A stretch of 64,000 nt of DNA from Candidatus Accumulibacter phosphatis (GCF_012939955.1 NZ_SPMY01000004.1:1-64000), one strand, 5' to 3'. Numbered from the stretch's first letter, positions 8,490 through 17,349 are shown. Notes: generated by a model not told the origin, from the letters alone. Translations and numbers: made by a program.

Positions 8490-9173
8490 TTACTCGGGGA
8501 ACTTTGCCAGCAGTGCATCCGCCGACTCACGCGCCTTGTCGAGCTCGCGCAGGTCACCGCGGGCGCGCAGCAGGCGGTTGAACCAGACGATCCTGCCGGT
8601 GGACAATTCGACCAGCGAGGCATAACCGACTTGCATACCTCCCTGCAGGCCGACACCGAGCAGCGCGCCGAGGACCATCATTGCCGCACGCTCACTACTC
8701 GCATAGCTGTCACGGACGTAGGAAAACAGTGCGTAGTCGGCTCCGGTCTGGTTGCGGATGGCGATCGCCTCGTCGCCGAGAGACCAATCGAGCCTGCCCT
8801 CTTTGGTCGGCAGATCAAAGCCACTGATGGCCAGCCCGACCGCGCCGTGCAAACGATTGAGGCGCTGGATGACCTCGTCGGCATCGTCGGGTAGCGGCTT
8901 GAAGTTGACCTCAAGAGCACTCTGGCGGGTCAAAAAGGCTTCCCAGAGATTGGCGTGTGCCTTGGCCGTCCATTCGGCCTGTGGCTCGACAACGCCGCCG
9001 GCACTGATCGAGTACAGCTCGATGTCCAGCGGCATCAATGTCACTAGCGCCCCTTGCGGTAAACGCGAAAATCCTTCGGCGAGCCTGGCCTGAGCCGCGG
9101 CAGCGATCGGCAAGCAAAGGAAGAAAGCCATCAGCCAGAAACGGCAGACAAGACCTGTACGCGAACGCTTCAC
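8490..9173 (-). CDS. Exported protein of unknown function, first gene of M48 operon
   Basis: About 227 aa. The GTG at 9173 is chosen because GGGGAAA lies just upstream and a signal peptide follows at once (FWLMAFFLCLPIAAAAQA); the longer frame to 9248 lacks such support. The mature domain includes VTLMPLDIELYSISAGGVVEPQAEWTAKA and, later, a small apolar stretch (AAMMVLGALLGVGLQGGMQVGYASLVELSTGRIVWF). This resembles exported proteins that build a nucleotide-like fold beside M48 proteases, but I cannot name a family. Together with the protease and lipoprotein it forms an envelope operon. Confidence 0.7.
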   Translation of the reverse strand: MKRSRTGLVCRFWLMAFFLCLPIAAAAQARLAEGFSRLPQGALVTLMPLDIELYSISAGGVVEPQAEWTAKAHANLWEAFLTRQSALEVNFKPLPDDADEVIQRLNRLHGAVGLAISGFDLPTKEGRLDWSLGDEAIAIRNQTGADYALFSYVRDSYASSERAAMMVLGALLGVGLQGGMQVGYASLVELSTGRIVWFNRLLRARGDLRELDKARESADALLAKFPE

Positions 9174-9390
9174 GAGTTTCCCCAACGCCTCTTCCCGGTA
9201 GCCGGTGCCCGGCTCAGCATGCAAGACCACGTCACAGCGAAATACCATACCGGTGTCGATAGTATTCTGTCAATACGTCGCGGTCAGCCGCCTCAACGGT
9301 CGTCCATCCGCGCTGCGCTGTTGCGACTAGCGAGCCGATGTCGCGGTGCTAGACTTAAGCCGTTCTCTCCCCTCACTCGGGCTTTCCACC

Positions 9391-10236
9391 ATGAACCGAT
9401 GCCGCTTGATGGCCACCTTCGCCCCCCCCCTGTTGCTCGCCACCTGGCTCACTGCAGGCGTCACCGGCCCTGCCCTGGCCAGCCCCTGGGCGCAGGTCAT
9501 AATCCCCAGCGATGAAACCACGAAAGTCATCGGAGGCGTTTCCAACGGCTGTATTGCTGGTGCCCAAGCGCGCGCCGCCTAAGGCGAGCGCTACATCAAC
9601 ATCCGCCGCGGCCGCAACCCCTTCTACGGGCATGCCGCGCTCGTGCACTTCGTCTCGGACCTCGGCCAGAGCCATGCCAGCCGCGGCGAGGGGCTGGTGA
9701 TGGTCGGCGATCTGAGCCAGCCCAGGGGCGGGCTAATGTCCAACTCGCGCCGCATCCATCAGAACGGCCTGGATGCGGACATCTGGTTCCAATTTGCCGT
9801 GTCCGCCGCCGCCATCCGCGACACCGAAAACCAGCCCGACCCGCCAAGCATGCTCGCCGCGAACGGTGAGGAGCTTGGCCCTCTCTGGGGCGACGACCAG
9901 AAAGCCCTGCTCAAGGCCGCAGCCGACGACCCCAGGGTGGACCGCATTTTCGTCAACCCGGCCATCAAGCGCGGCCTGTGTTCGAGCGAACCGGACCCGG
10001 CCTGGCTGCGCAAGCTCCGCCCCTGGTTCGGCCACGACGCCCCCTTTCACGTCCGCTTGCGCTGCCCGCACGACAGCACCGCGTGCGAGCAGCAGGCATC
10101 GATCCCGGCTGGCGATGGCTGCGCGGAGCTCGACTGGTGGTTCAGCGTCGAGGCCCGCACGCCGGCCAAACGCTCAGCTCCCCGCGCGGAGCCCGTCATG
10201 CCAGCGGCCTGCCGACCACTGCTCTTGATCAACTGA
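9391..10236 (+). pseudogene. mepA: Penicillin-insensitive murein endopeptidase (M74) with in-frame TAA
   Basis: MepA cleaves D-Ala-meso-DAP cross-links in peptidoglycan. The N-terminus is a signal peptide (PLLLATWLTAGVTGPALA) followed by the family motif IGGVSNGCIAGAQ. A TAA at 9580-9582 then stops the frame. The same frame continues with the rest of MepA: GDLSQPRGG, the zinc region HQNGLDADIW (His and Asp ligands), FHVRLRCP with the C-terminal His, and GDGCAELDWWF. The first His of the usual GHxSH segment is absent (SNSRRIHQ). One base change would restore a full protein. A run of nine C at 9422-9430 lies within the signal-peptide codons and is in frame here. Downstream restart is unlikely to give an exported product. 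Confidence 0.85.
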
Positions 10237-10586
10237 GCGCTGTGCAGAGGCCGGCGCTCACTTTCTTACAATTGCATGCGTAGGGTGAGCTCTTGGCTCT
10301 TGCCCTAGCAGCTGCAGCGGAAAAAACCAGGAACACGCCTCTGCTACCGCTCGGTTATTGGCCCACAGGGAGCTTTTCCGGTGTCCGAAAGGGCCGGACC
10401 ACTACAGACCGACAGCGAGTTCCGCCGGCGTCTGAAACCGCCTGACCAGTACACGCCAAAAGCGCGTAAGAATGGGCACCTCAAAGGGTGCCCATCCAGC
10501 CGCCGCTGATGATTCTCGCTACCGCCGCGTCACGCTGCTTCGATCGAACTCGACAAGCAGCCGATCCCGGCTGCTTGCTTGCTGCC
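10237..10586. other. Intergenic region with one hairpin
   Basis: No gene is supported. A hairpin with arms TGGGCACC/GGTGCCCA and a 6-nt loop lies at 10473-10494. Its arms match the palindrome after tRNA-Arg at 5402. It lacks a T tract on the plus strand, and may act as a weak terminator for the ParB-like gene on the minus strand. Nothing else is recognisable. Confidence 0.5.
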
Positions 10587-11317
10587 TTACCCCGAGCGAC
10601 CGACGAAACCCGGCAGCCCGGCCGCCTCGGGAGAGCTTGCCAGGTAGCGTGCCCAGCCGAGCTTCTCGGCGTAGTCGTCGGGGTCGGCTTTGCGGATGTC
10701 TTCCAGGGTCATCTCCATGCAGTTCTTCTTGCACGTCAGCTGTTCGTCGAAGATCACGCGGGTGCGGAAAAAGCTGCCCCATTTGAACTCGGCGAAAATG
10801 GCGTTGTTCGGGTCCTTGACGTAGCCATCGGCTTCGCGCACCAGCCAGGAGAGGCTGCGGTAGAGGTCGTTGTCGAGGTCTTTGACGTGCTGTTTCAGGT
10901 GTTGGGATTGTTTGGGCCGGCTCCCATGGCGTCGAAGGGGCAAACCCAGTTATTGGCAGCCATCGTCTTCCAGAAGTGTTTTCCTTCGATGGAACTCCAG
11001 TTGCGGGTGACCATGGCCGGGATGTCCATGTCGCCTTTGGCGCGCCAGAGCGAGATGCTCAGATGGTGGTGGTCGATCAGGTAGTACTGAGCGTCGTTGC
11101 CGATGATCACCGGGACGGCGCGCGGCAGGAGATGGTCTTCCAGCGCGCTGTCGCTCTTTTCCTTGATGTTCGCTACCTTGGCGTTCCCTTCGTCCATGCC
11201 GACGGCGTTCTGCGTGGGCTTGAGATCACTGAGCTTGAGACGCCCCAGCGTACCTTGCGGGCTCTGTGCGGTGATTCTTGGGAGAAATCCGCATACCCCG
11301 TCATTCTTCTTGGCCAT
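10587..11317 (-). pseudogene. ParB-like nuclease (ParBc_2 type), -1 frameshift
   Basis: The first frame (11317 to 10895) gives a ParB/Srx-like domain: LKLSDLKPTQNAVG, then YYLIDHHHLSISLW, IEGKHFWKTMAANNWVCPFDAMG. The family normally continues with a DPYRSL-like segment; that segment (DLDNDLYRSLSWLVREADGYVKD, then FAEFKWGSFFRTR) is encoded in the -1 frame up to 10587. The switch point coincides with CCCAAAC at 10916-10910, read in zero frame as C CCA AAC, the arrangement of a -1 slippery heptamer. A single lost C would look identical. Joined, the protein is about 244 aa. Its biological role is unknown; the HHH motif is the probable active-site region. No partner gene is adjacent. Confidence 0.75.
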
Positions 11318-11579
11318 TGATCACTCCTGCTGTGGTGGACGTCGTTGGTCGTTTGGGTAGGCTGCGTGCTGCCCGTTTCGGACTGCTCCCGGCGCGTGTG
11401 GAGACGGAGATGGCTGCGGATCCTTTCGCCGGGGTTGGATCTCTCGGGATGTTATGCCGATAGAGACCGGAGATTCACCCCTCCACCAAGCAGCGCTTTC
11501 GACGATAATCCGTGCCTTGATGCTTGCGCTTTTCGCGCAGGCGTAAGCAGGTAACGAGCTAGTTCTCTCCAGCGAAGTG

Positions 11580-12272
11580 ATGCAGCAAATGACAGATGCG
11601 ACGGGTCCGCAGCGGCCGACCAGAGAAGAAATTGCGCAGCTCCCGCCTTTTGCCGGCCTGACCCTTGATCGTATTCATCTGCTCAAGACGCCAGCGCAGT
11701 TCGAGGCCGCGCGAGGCGCGATCCTGGGTGCCGGTTTTATTGGCTTCGATACCGAGAGCAAGCCGACCTTCGCCAAGGGTGAACCGGCCAGCGGGCCGCA
11801 CGTCGTCCAGTTCGCGCTGCGCGAGCAGGCTTTCATCGTTCGCGTTGACGGCGAAGCGGCGTGTGAATTCATCAAGAGCATCGTCGAATCAGAGGCGGTC
11901 GTGAAGATCGGCTTCGGGCTCAAGTCGGATCGGGTGGTGCTGCTGAGCAAGCTTGGTGCCCGCATTCGAGCCATGGTCGATCTGGCCGACGCCTTGCGCA
12001 GGAAGGGAATTCGCCAGACGCTTGGCGCGAAAGCGGCGGTGGCCATGGTCCTCGGACAGCGCCTGCAGAAATCGCGTTCGGTCACGACGTCCAACTGGGC
12101 GCGTCAGACTCTGTTGCCAAACCAGTTGCTTTACGCGGCGAATGACGCCTACGCGGCTTTGGCGGTGTTTTACGCTCTCGACCTGCACCTTGCGCCGGTT
12201 CCCGCGGCTGAAACTCTAGAGCCCGCCGAGGCCGCCACGCCTGTCGAGTCAGTTCCGCCGCCTGCGGCTTGA
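11580..12272 (+). CDS. 3'-5' exonuclease, DEDDy type (RNase D/WRN-like)
   Basis: About 230 aa. The three exonuclease motifs are visible: FDTES (Asp/Glu, Exo I), KIGFGLKSD (Exo II Asp) and YAANDAYAAL (Exo III with Tyr and Asp), giving a DEDDy nuclease domain. There is no HRDC domain, so it is shorter than RNase D and closer to stand-alone WRN-like exonucleases. Start is uncertain between GTG 11577, ATG 11580 and ATG 11592. The C-terminal 30 residues are a Pro/Ala-rich tail. It appears monocistronic and converges with the acyltransferase gene. Confidence 0.87.
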   Translation: MQQMTDATGPQRPTREEIAQLPPFAGLTLDRIHLLKTPAQFEAARGAILGAGFIGFDTESKPTFAKGEPASGPHVVQFALREQAFIVRVDGEAACEFIKSIVESEAVVKIGFGLKSDRVVLLSKLGARIRAMVDLADALRRKGIRQTLGAKAAVAMVLGQRLQKSRSVTTSNWARQTLLPNQLLYAANDAYAALAVFYALDLHLAPVPAAETLEPAEAATPVESVPPPAA

Positions 12273-12291
12273 CGCACGGTGCGCCGTGGCA

Positions 12292-12882
12292 TCAGTCGGC
12301 GTGGTACTGGCTGGCGTTCTTGCCTTTGAACGGTGCATAGAAAGCCTTGATGGCGGCGATGTCGGCCTCGACGTCGCCGGTCGGCACGAAGATTTCTCCG
12401 AGGCCACTGACCTTCCTCTCGTAGTCCATGTAGGCCAGGACGATCGGTACCTGTGCAGTGACGGCGATGTGGTAGAAGCCGGTCTTCCATTCCCGCGTCT
12501 TGCTGCGCGTTCCCTCGGGCGGGACTATCAGTTGCACCGGGCCATCGGCAGCGCCGATCGCCGCCGCCGAGGCAGCGACCAGATTGTTGGTCGTCTCGCG
12601 CGCCACGGGGATGCCGCCGAGCCAGCTCATCAGACCGCGAAATGGTGGTCGAAAAATCTGCGCCTTGCCCATCCAGTAGATATTGAGCCGCAGGGCGAAG
12701 GCGACCATCAGCGTGTAGGGCAGGTCCCAGTTGCTGGTATGCGGTGCGGCGATCAGCACGCTCTTGCTGGCGGAAGCCGGCAAACTGCCCTCGATTTTCC
12801 AGCCCGTGATCTTCAGGAAGCTCACCGAGAAGGCGCGCAGCAGGGTGTTGACGATCGGGGTGGTGAAGATTGTGCGGTGCAT
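12292..12882 (-). CDS. PlsC-family 1-acylglycerol-3-phosphate acyltransferase-like protein
   Basis: A 196-aa membrane-associated acyltransferase. Motif I is HTSNWD (HxxxxD), motif II corresponds to GKAQIFRPPFRG, motif III is PPEGTRS, and a later PIVLAYMDY fits motif IV. The likely activity is transfer of an acyl chain to lysophosphatidate or a related lysolipid; the short length suggests a secondary PlsC paralogue. It stands alone, with about 170 bp to the next minus-strand gene upstream. Confidence 0.87.
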   Translation of the reverse strand: MHRTIFTTPIVNTLLRAFSVSFLKITGWKIEGSLPASASKSVLIAAPHTSNWDLPYTLMVAFALRLNIYWMGKAQIFRPPFRGLMSWLGGIPVARETTNNLVAASAAAIGAADGPVQLIVPPEGTRSKTREWKTGFYHIAVTAQVPIVLAYMDYERKVSGLGEIFVPTGDVEADIAAIKAFYAPFKGKNASQYHAD

Positions 12883-13053
12883 GGGTCTGCCTGTTGGTTA
12901 CGGCGCAAAGCAGCTTGTCGGAGGGCAGACCAGCGCGTTGAAAACACCTGCTGCATTATCGCCTGTCGGGGCGCTGCATGCGTGCAATAAATCCGTTCGC
13001 CGTGATCGCGAAAGCGGGCGTCCGCCTGATTGCGTGCGCGCGCCTGCGCCGCG

Positions 13054-13374
13054 CTAGGCGACCAGCTTCAGACCAAGAATGCCGGCGACGATCAGTCCGA
13101 TGCAGAAGAAACGAGCCAGCGTTGCAGCGTCCTTGAACACCACGATGCCGAGCGCGAAGGTGCCGACAGCGCCGATGCCGGTCCACACGGCGTAGGCGGT
13201 GCCCATCGGGATGCTCAGCTGCGCGTAGAGCAGCAGTGCGCCGCTAGTGGCCATGCAGACGCCAGCGAAGGCGATCCATCCCCGGTGCGTGCCGCGCTCG
13301 CTCTGCCCGAGTTTGAGCCCCAGCGGCCAGCCGCACTCGAAAATGCCGGCGGCGAGCAGTGCGATCCAGTCCAT
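13054..13374 (-). CDS. SMR transporter, Gdx/SugE-like, second of a pair
   Basis: A 106-aa four-helix small multidrug resistance protein. It keeps the membrane Glu in IFECGW near residue 13 and the signature GTAYAVWTGIGAVG, as in guanidinium exporters of the Gdx/SugE group. It starts 11 bp after the stop of a homologous SMR gene. Adjacent non-identical SMR genes often encode heterodimers, so the two probably act together. Substrate (guanidinium or quaternary ammonium) is inferred from the motif. No guanidine riboswitch is seen upstream of the pair, which lies at the end of an operon. Confidence 0.9.
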   Translation of the reverse strand: MDWIALLAAGIFECGWPLGLKLGQSERGTHRGWIAFAGVCMATSGALLLYAQLSIPMGTAYAVWTGIGAVGTFALGIVVFKDAATLARFFCIGLIVAGILGLKLVA

Positions 13375-13385
13375 GGTCTGTGCGC

Positions 13386-13709
13386 CTATTTCGAAGCGAG
13401 CTTGAGGCCGACGATGCCGGCGACAATCAGGCCAACGCAGAAAAAGCGCTCGACTGTTGCCGCCTCGCCCAAAAGGAGGATGCCGAGGAAAAAAGTGCCG
13501 GCGGCGCCGATGCCGGTCCATACGGCGTAGGCGGTGCCCATCGGAATCCGCCGTTGCGCGATGAGCAGCAAGGCGCCACTGGCGGCCATGCTCACCGCCG
13601 CGAAGGCCAGCCAGCCCCACAGGGCGCCGCTCTCCGACCAGCCGAGCTTCAGCCCGACCGGCCAGCCCCATTCAAAAACGCCGGCGAACAGCAGGGCGAT
13701 CCACTCCAT
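13386..13709 (-). CDS. SMR transporter, Gdx/SugE-like, first of a pair
   Basis: A 107-aa SMR protein with four predicted helices. It has FEWGWPVGLKLG around the essential Glu, then GTAYAVWTGIGAAGTFFLGILLLGEAATVERF, close to the Gdx/SugE signature. It starts 13 bp after the stop of the DUF3482 GTPase gene and is followed at once by its paralogue, so the four genes from 16697 down to 13054 look like one transcript. Why a GTPase/membrane pair is coupled to proton-driven exporters is unknown. Confidence 0.9.
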   Translation of the reverse strand: MEWIALLFAGVFEWGWPVGLKLGWSESGALWGWLAFAAVSMAASGALLLIAQRRIPMGTAYAVWTGIGAAGTFFLGILLLGEAATVERFFCVGLIVAGIVGLKLASK

Positions 13710-13722
13710 GGCTTTTCCTCCG

Positions 13723-15240
13723 TCAGCCCGGCTGGCCGGGGTAAAGCTCGGCGAGCAGCTGGCGGGTGAGCTCGGTGAGCAGCGGCCTGGCCGCCGTGGC
13801 GACGGTGCTCGTGTCCGGGCCGCCTGGAGCGACGCCACCGCTGGCGGCACCATTTACGCGCCTGCCCTCGCGGCCCGACCAGGTGGCGACCAGGGCTGCC
13901 TTGGCAGTGGTGACGGCCCGGCTCACCAGTGGCGGCCAGAACGCCGGGTACTCGGTCTCTCGCCACTGGCCGCGTCCGCGGCCGTAATGGGCGACGGCCA
14001 GGTAGCGCAATAGCGAGCTGACGACCAGTTCGCAGAGGAAGCTGTCGTCCCAGCGCAGGGTCGTGCCGCGTCGGCCGCGCGCCATATTCACGCCGCGTGC
14101 TATCCCGGCGCCGCCGAGAGCGCCGACGACGGCGCCGGTAATCACGCCCGCGCCGAGTGTCAGCCCGGCGTGCGCGATGTCGACCCCGAGACCGGTCAGC
14201 GCACCGGACACCGCGCCGCTCATCAGCGCCGCCTTGCGTTCGTTCACCGGCGCTTCGACACTCACCGTCAGCGCGATGCGCCGCAGCAGTTCGTCGCTGG
14301 CGTGGCCTTCGAGTTCGTGAATGGCGATCAAGCGGTCGAGGCCGGCCTGCAGATCGGCGTCGATCCGCGCACCAAGCGCCTGCACGGCGTGTGCTTTGTC
14401 GTCCTTGGCGGCGGCGTCGCCGGCATGGGCATCGCGGCCGACACCCAGTGCTCGCTTGAGGTCGCGCAGCGTTCCCGTGAGGCGCGTTTCCGGCAGTGTC
14501 TCGAGATCCAGAGCGGCGCGCGCCAGTGTTTCGGCCAACACCGCCATCGCGGCTTCGAACTGCCGCTCGCGGCGCAGCTGCCAGGCACCGACCAGGCGTG
14601 TGTAGGCCTCCCGACGTTGGGCCGGCAGGATCTTGCCGACTTCCTGCAGCAGGGTGATCTCCTGCACCCAGCAGCGCGCAAAAGCGTCCAGCGGCAGCAC
14701 CGAGCGGACGACTTGATAGTTGGCCAGCAGCTTGCGCCAGCGCTCGTGTTCGACCGCTTCCTCGGCGGCTGGCCGCGAGCGACCGGTCTGGTTGAGGAGG
14801 ACGATGACCGGTTTGCCGATCCACTCGAGAACCGCCAGCTCGGGTTCCAGGTAACCGGCGTCGGTCGGCTCTTCCGAGGCATTGACCAGATAGAGGACGA
14901 CGTCGGCCTGGTCGCGGACATTGCTCACCGCCTGCTGCGTGAACCACATCGAGCGATCACGAAAACGATCCCATACTTGCCCGACGAACCAGCCGATGGG
15001 GTTGCCTTGCTGGCGCAGTCGCTTCGCGAGGCGGGCGCTGTCGCCAAATCCGGGCGTATCCCAGAGCGTTAGTTCGTCGCCCGCGGGCGTGCTGATCAGC
15101 GAGTAGGCGTTGACGTCGACGGTGACGTGCGCCGCGTCGCGTACTTCGCCTACGTCGTAGCCGAGCAGCGTCCGTGCCAGGGTCGTCTTGCCGGCATTGG
15201 TATGCGATATCAGCGATAGAGAAATACGATCTTCGCTCAT
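13723..15240 (-). CDS. GTPase with DUF3482 domain
   Basis: 505 aa. The N-terminal 180 residues form an Era/TrmE-like G domain: G1 is SHTNAGKTTL, where Ser replaces the usual first Gly, G3 is WDTPGFGD, and the G4 position reads LLNQTG. The remainder matches the DUF3482 type, with a Gly/Ala-rich segment near residues 340-390 (SGALTGLGVDIAHAGLTLGAGVITGAVVGALGG) that could insert into or lie along a membrane. Its ATG overlaps the stop of the DUF2868 gene by 4 bases, so the two are translationally coupled. The DUF2868-DUF3482 pair is recurrent in betaproteobacteria. Function is unknown; an envelope stress or membrane remodelling role is speculation. Confidence 0.9.
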   Translation of the reverse strand: MSEDRISLSLISHTNAGKTTLARTLLGYDVGEVRDAAHVTVDVNAYSLISTPAGDELTLWDTPGFGDSARLAKRLRQQGNPIGWFVGQVWDRFRDRSMWFTQQAVSNVRDQADVVLYLVNASEEPTDAGYLEPELAVLEWIGKPVIVLLNQTGRSRPAAEEAVEHERWRKLLANYQVVRSVLPLDAFARCWVQEITLLQEVGKILPAQRREAYTRLVGAWQLRRERQFEAAMAVLAETLARAALDLETLPETRLTGTLRDLKRALGVGRDAHAGDAAAKDDKAHAVQALGARIDADLQAGLDRLIAIHELEGHASDELLRRIALTVSVEAPVNERKAALMSGAVSGALTGLGVDIAHAGLTLGAGVITGAVVGALGGAGIARGVNMARGRRGTTLRWDDSFLCELVVSSLLRYLAVAHYGRGRGQWRETEYPAFWPPLVSRAVTTAKAALVATWSGREGRRVNGAASGGVAPGGPDTSTVATAARPLLTELTRQLLAELYPGQPG

Positions 15241-16697
15241 GCAGAGCCCTCCAGACGGCGTTCGATGTCGTCCTGCGCGGCGCTCAGGTCGGGCTGCGCG
15301 AGATCAAGAAAAACCGGGATGAGGCCGAGCTCGGCGAGATCAGTGAGCTCGGCTCGCCAGGCCGCACGGCGCTGTTCGAGGCGTCGTGGATCTGGGTCGA
15401 AGCGGGCGTGCCACGGCGCCTCATCAACGAGCACCAGGACTGGCCCGGCACCCGCCAGGGTGCGCACGGCGCGAATGAAGGCGCCCTGGGTTTCGCGCTC
15501 CGGGGTGGCGACCAGGCTGAACAGCGCGACGCGCGGACCGCGACTGTCGGTTTGGCTGGCGGCGGCGAGCGCTTCTTCTTCGCCATAGCTCACCGGCGTC
15601 GCCCAGTCGAGTTGTGCATTGTCCCCGAAGACTCGCCCGAGTAGGCGTCGCAGTCCGGTCATCGTGGCTGCAGCCGGATGATAGCTGTAGGGGATGACGC
15701 TCAGGTGAACCGGTCCGGCGTGGTAGCCGTGCAGCAGGCGCTGATAATAGGGGTTGGTAAAGTCGCCGAGCAGGCGGGCGCTGCGCCGCCGTTCGAGCAG
15801 TGCGCTGGCAGTGCCGAGCACGAGGCGCGGCACAATGACGACGATGAATAGCGTTGCAGCCAGCAGATGCAGCCACGGTGCGGCATTTTCGGTGGCCGGC
15901 AAGACGCCGAAGCGGATGGCGGCCAGTCCGTCGACGTCGGGGAGGACGCTGCCGGTGAACCACAGCCCCGGCGCCAGCAGCACGCTGAGCAGGCGGTGCA
16001 CCGCTTCGGCGTCAAGAAAAGTGCTTTCCCAGCCGGCGCGATACTCGAAAGCGAGTCCACGCAGGTACAGTCCGCTGATGATGCCGGTGGCAAGCAGCGC
16101 AGCCGAGAAGTGCAACAGGCGCGCAACCCGTGCTGCGTACAGCGCTGCGGCGATCTGGCTCCAGTCGCTGAGCAGTTTCGGCAGCACCGCCGCCGGCATG
16201 GCCACGCCGCGTTGCCGTAGCCGGCGACCGCTGCCAAGCAAGCCGCCGACCACGAGGCGGCGCAGGGGGCCCGGCTCACTGCTTGCTTTGTTGCCGCGGC
16301 GCAAGCTGCTGACGAGAATCAACAGGTAGACCGCCAGATTCCAGGTCAGCAAGCCGAGCACCGGTGGCGCCAGCAGGTTGATGCTCTGGCCGGATCCGAT
16401 GCGATCGATGAGCAGCCCAGCGGCAAACGACAGGATCATCAGCAGGGCGCCAATCCAGCTACGCCACAGCAGGCCGTCGACGATGCGAACGAAGCCGGGA
16501 TCACGGGGCCGCAAACGATCGACCGCAAACCGGGCGCGGCAGGCGACGAAAACGGTAGGCGTGGCGCCTTCACCGACGGCTTCTGCAGCGGCCCGGGTGG
16601 ACCACGAACGGTCTTCGTCAGTCCAGCTTTCCCGGTCCCCGTCGACGGTTTCGATAGCGCGAACCGCAGTGGTCAGCAGGGCGTCTCGTTCATTCAT
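15237..16697 (-). CDS. DUF2868 family membrane protein
   Basis: 486 aa with about five hydrophobic segments, for example IGALLMILSFAAGLLID, APPVLGLLTWNLAVYLLILV, ARLLHFSAALLATGIISGLYL and LHLLAATLFIVVIVPRLVLG. These are followed by a soluble C-terminal third that reads like a nucleotide-binding-type fold (RVALFSLVATPERETQGAFIRAVRTLAGAGPVLVLVDEAPW). It is the first gene of the operon with the DUF3482 GTPase and the SMR pair. The C-terminal part probably contacts the GTPase. No enzymatic residue pattern is evident. Confidence 0.87.
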   Translation of the reverse strand: MNERDALLTTAVRAIETVDGDRESWTDEDRSWSTRAAAEAVGEGATPTVFVACRARFAVDRLRPRDPGFVRIVDGLLWRSWIGALLMILSFAAGLLIDRIGSGQSINLLAPPVLGLLTWNLAVYLLILVSSLRRGNKASSEPGPLRRLVVGGLLGSGRRLRQRGVAMPAAVLPKLLSDWSQIAAALYAARVARLLHFSAALLATGIISGLYLRGLAFEYRAGWESTFLDAEAVHRLLSVLLAPGLWFTGSVLPDVDGLAAIRFGVLPATENAAPWLHLLAATLFIVVIVPRLVLGTASALLERRRSARLLGDFTNPYYQRLLHGYHAGPVHLSVIPYSYHPAAATMTGLRRLLGRVFGDNAQLDWATPVSYGEEEALAAASQTDSRGPRVALFSLVATPERETQGAFIRAVRTLAGAGPVLVLVDEAPWHARFDPDPRRLEQRRAAWRAELTDLAELGLIPVFLDLAQPDLSAAQDDIERRLEGSA

Positions 16698-16929
16698 CGT
16701 CGGGCGAGATCAGCAAGAAAATACGCGAGGGAATGCGCGCCGCAATGAGCGGGAAATGGTGGGGGGCTATGCATACCGGGCAGAGTGTCTCTGGCCCCGG
16801 CAGCCCTGTCAACCGCTGCACACGGTCGTTTGTTGTGGCGCTCTGGTGCAAGCCATGGCGCGAGCTGCCTGCGGATTTTGTCGTTTGCCAGAAACCTGTC
16901 ATGCTGTTTTCTGTCCCTTTCCATCTTCA

Positions 16930-17349
16930 ATGATTCGAGGTTTCCGCGTGCCAGTGCAGCGCTCCGTCATTCTCAGCATCGCCATCCTGCCGATAGTCCT
17001 CGCCGGCTGCGTCTTCCCCTTCTTCCAGCAGCCGTCGTCGATCGTTCCCGTCGCGCAACCGGGTATCACCAGCGAGAACGGGCAGCTGCAGATTCCGCTT
17101 GGCAGCGGGGTGTACCTCTGTGAGCTCGGCCGCAGCGTCCTGGTGCGGCGCGATACACAAGACCCTCGCGTCATCGAGCTTGACTGGCAGGGCAAGCAGC
17201 GAACCTTGCGGCGCTACGATTCGAGCTCGGGCCTGCCGCGCTACGAGGACCGGCAGAATGGCCTGCTGTGGATCGATCTGCCCTGGAAGAGCGTCCTGAT
17301 GGATGCCGGGACCGGCCGCCCTCTGGCCAACGAGTGCAAGCTGAATTAG
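16930..17349 (+). CDS. MliC-like lipoprotein (putative C-type lysozyme inhibitor)
   Basis: About 139 aa. A lipoprotein signal ends in LAGC. The mature domain follows the MliC pattern: YLCELGRSVLVRR, spaced beta strands, LRRYDSSSGLPRY matching the SASGxRY segment that inserts into the lysozyme active site, then LLWIDLPW and a final conserved Cys that could pair with the first. In pathogens such proteins protect peptidoglycan from host lysozyme; in an environmental bacterium they may counter predators or phage endolysins. The start at ATG 16930 gives a normal signal; GTG codons 18 and 24 bases later are alternatives. Assignment to MliC is by pattern only. Confidence 0.6.
   Translation: MIRGFRVPVQRSVILSIAILPIVLAGCVFPFFQQPSSIVPVAQPGITSENGQLQIPLGSGVYLCELGRSVLVRRDTQDPRVIELDWQGKQRTLRRYDSSSGLPRYEDRQNGLLWIDLPWKSVLMDAGTGRPLANECKLN

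Noticed and set aside
5402-10494. Matching hairpin arms (TGGGCACC/GGTGCCCA) after tRNA-Arg and at 10473, as possible borders of an island inserted at the tRNA
   Set aside because: No copy of the tRNA 3' end and no integrase gene is found near 10.4 kb. The arms are short and common terminator-like sequences.
13710-13722. Guanidine riboswitch before the SMR pair
   Set aside because: Only 13 bp separate the GTPase stop and SMR start, which is too short, and nothing similar lies before the operon.
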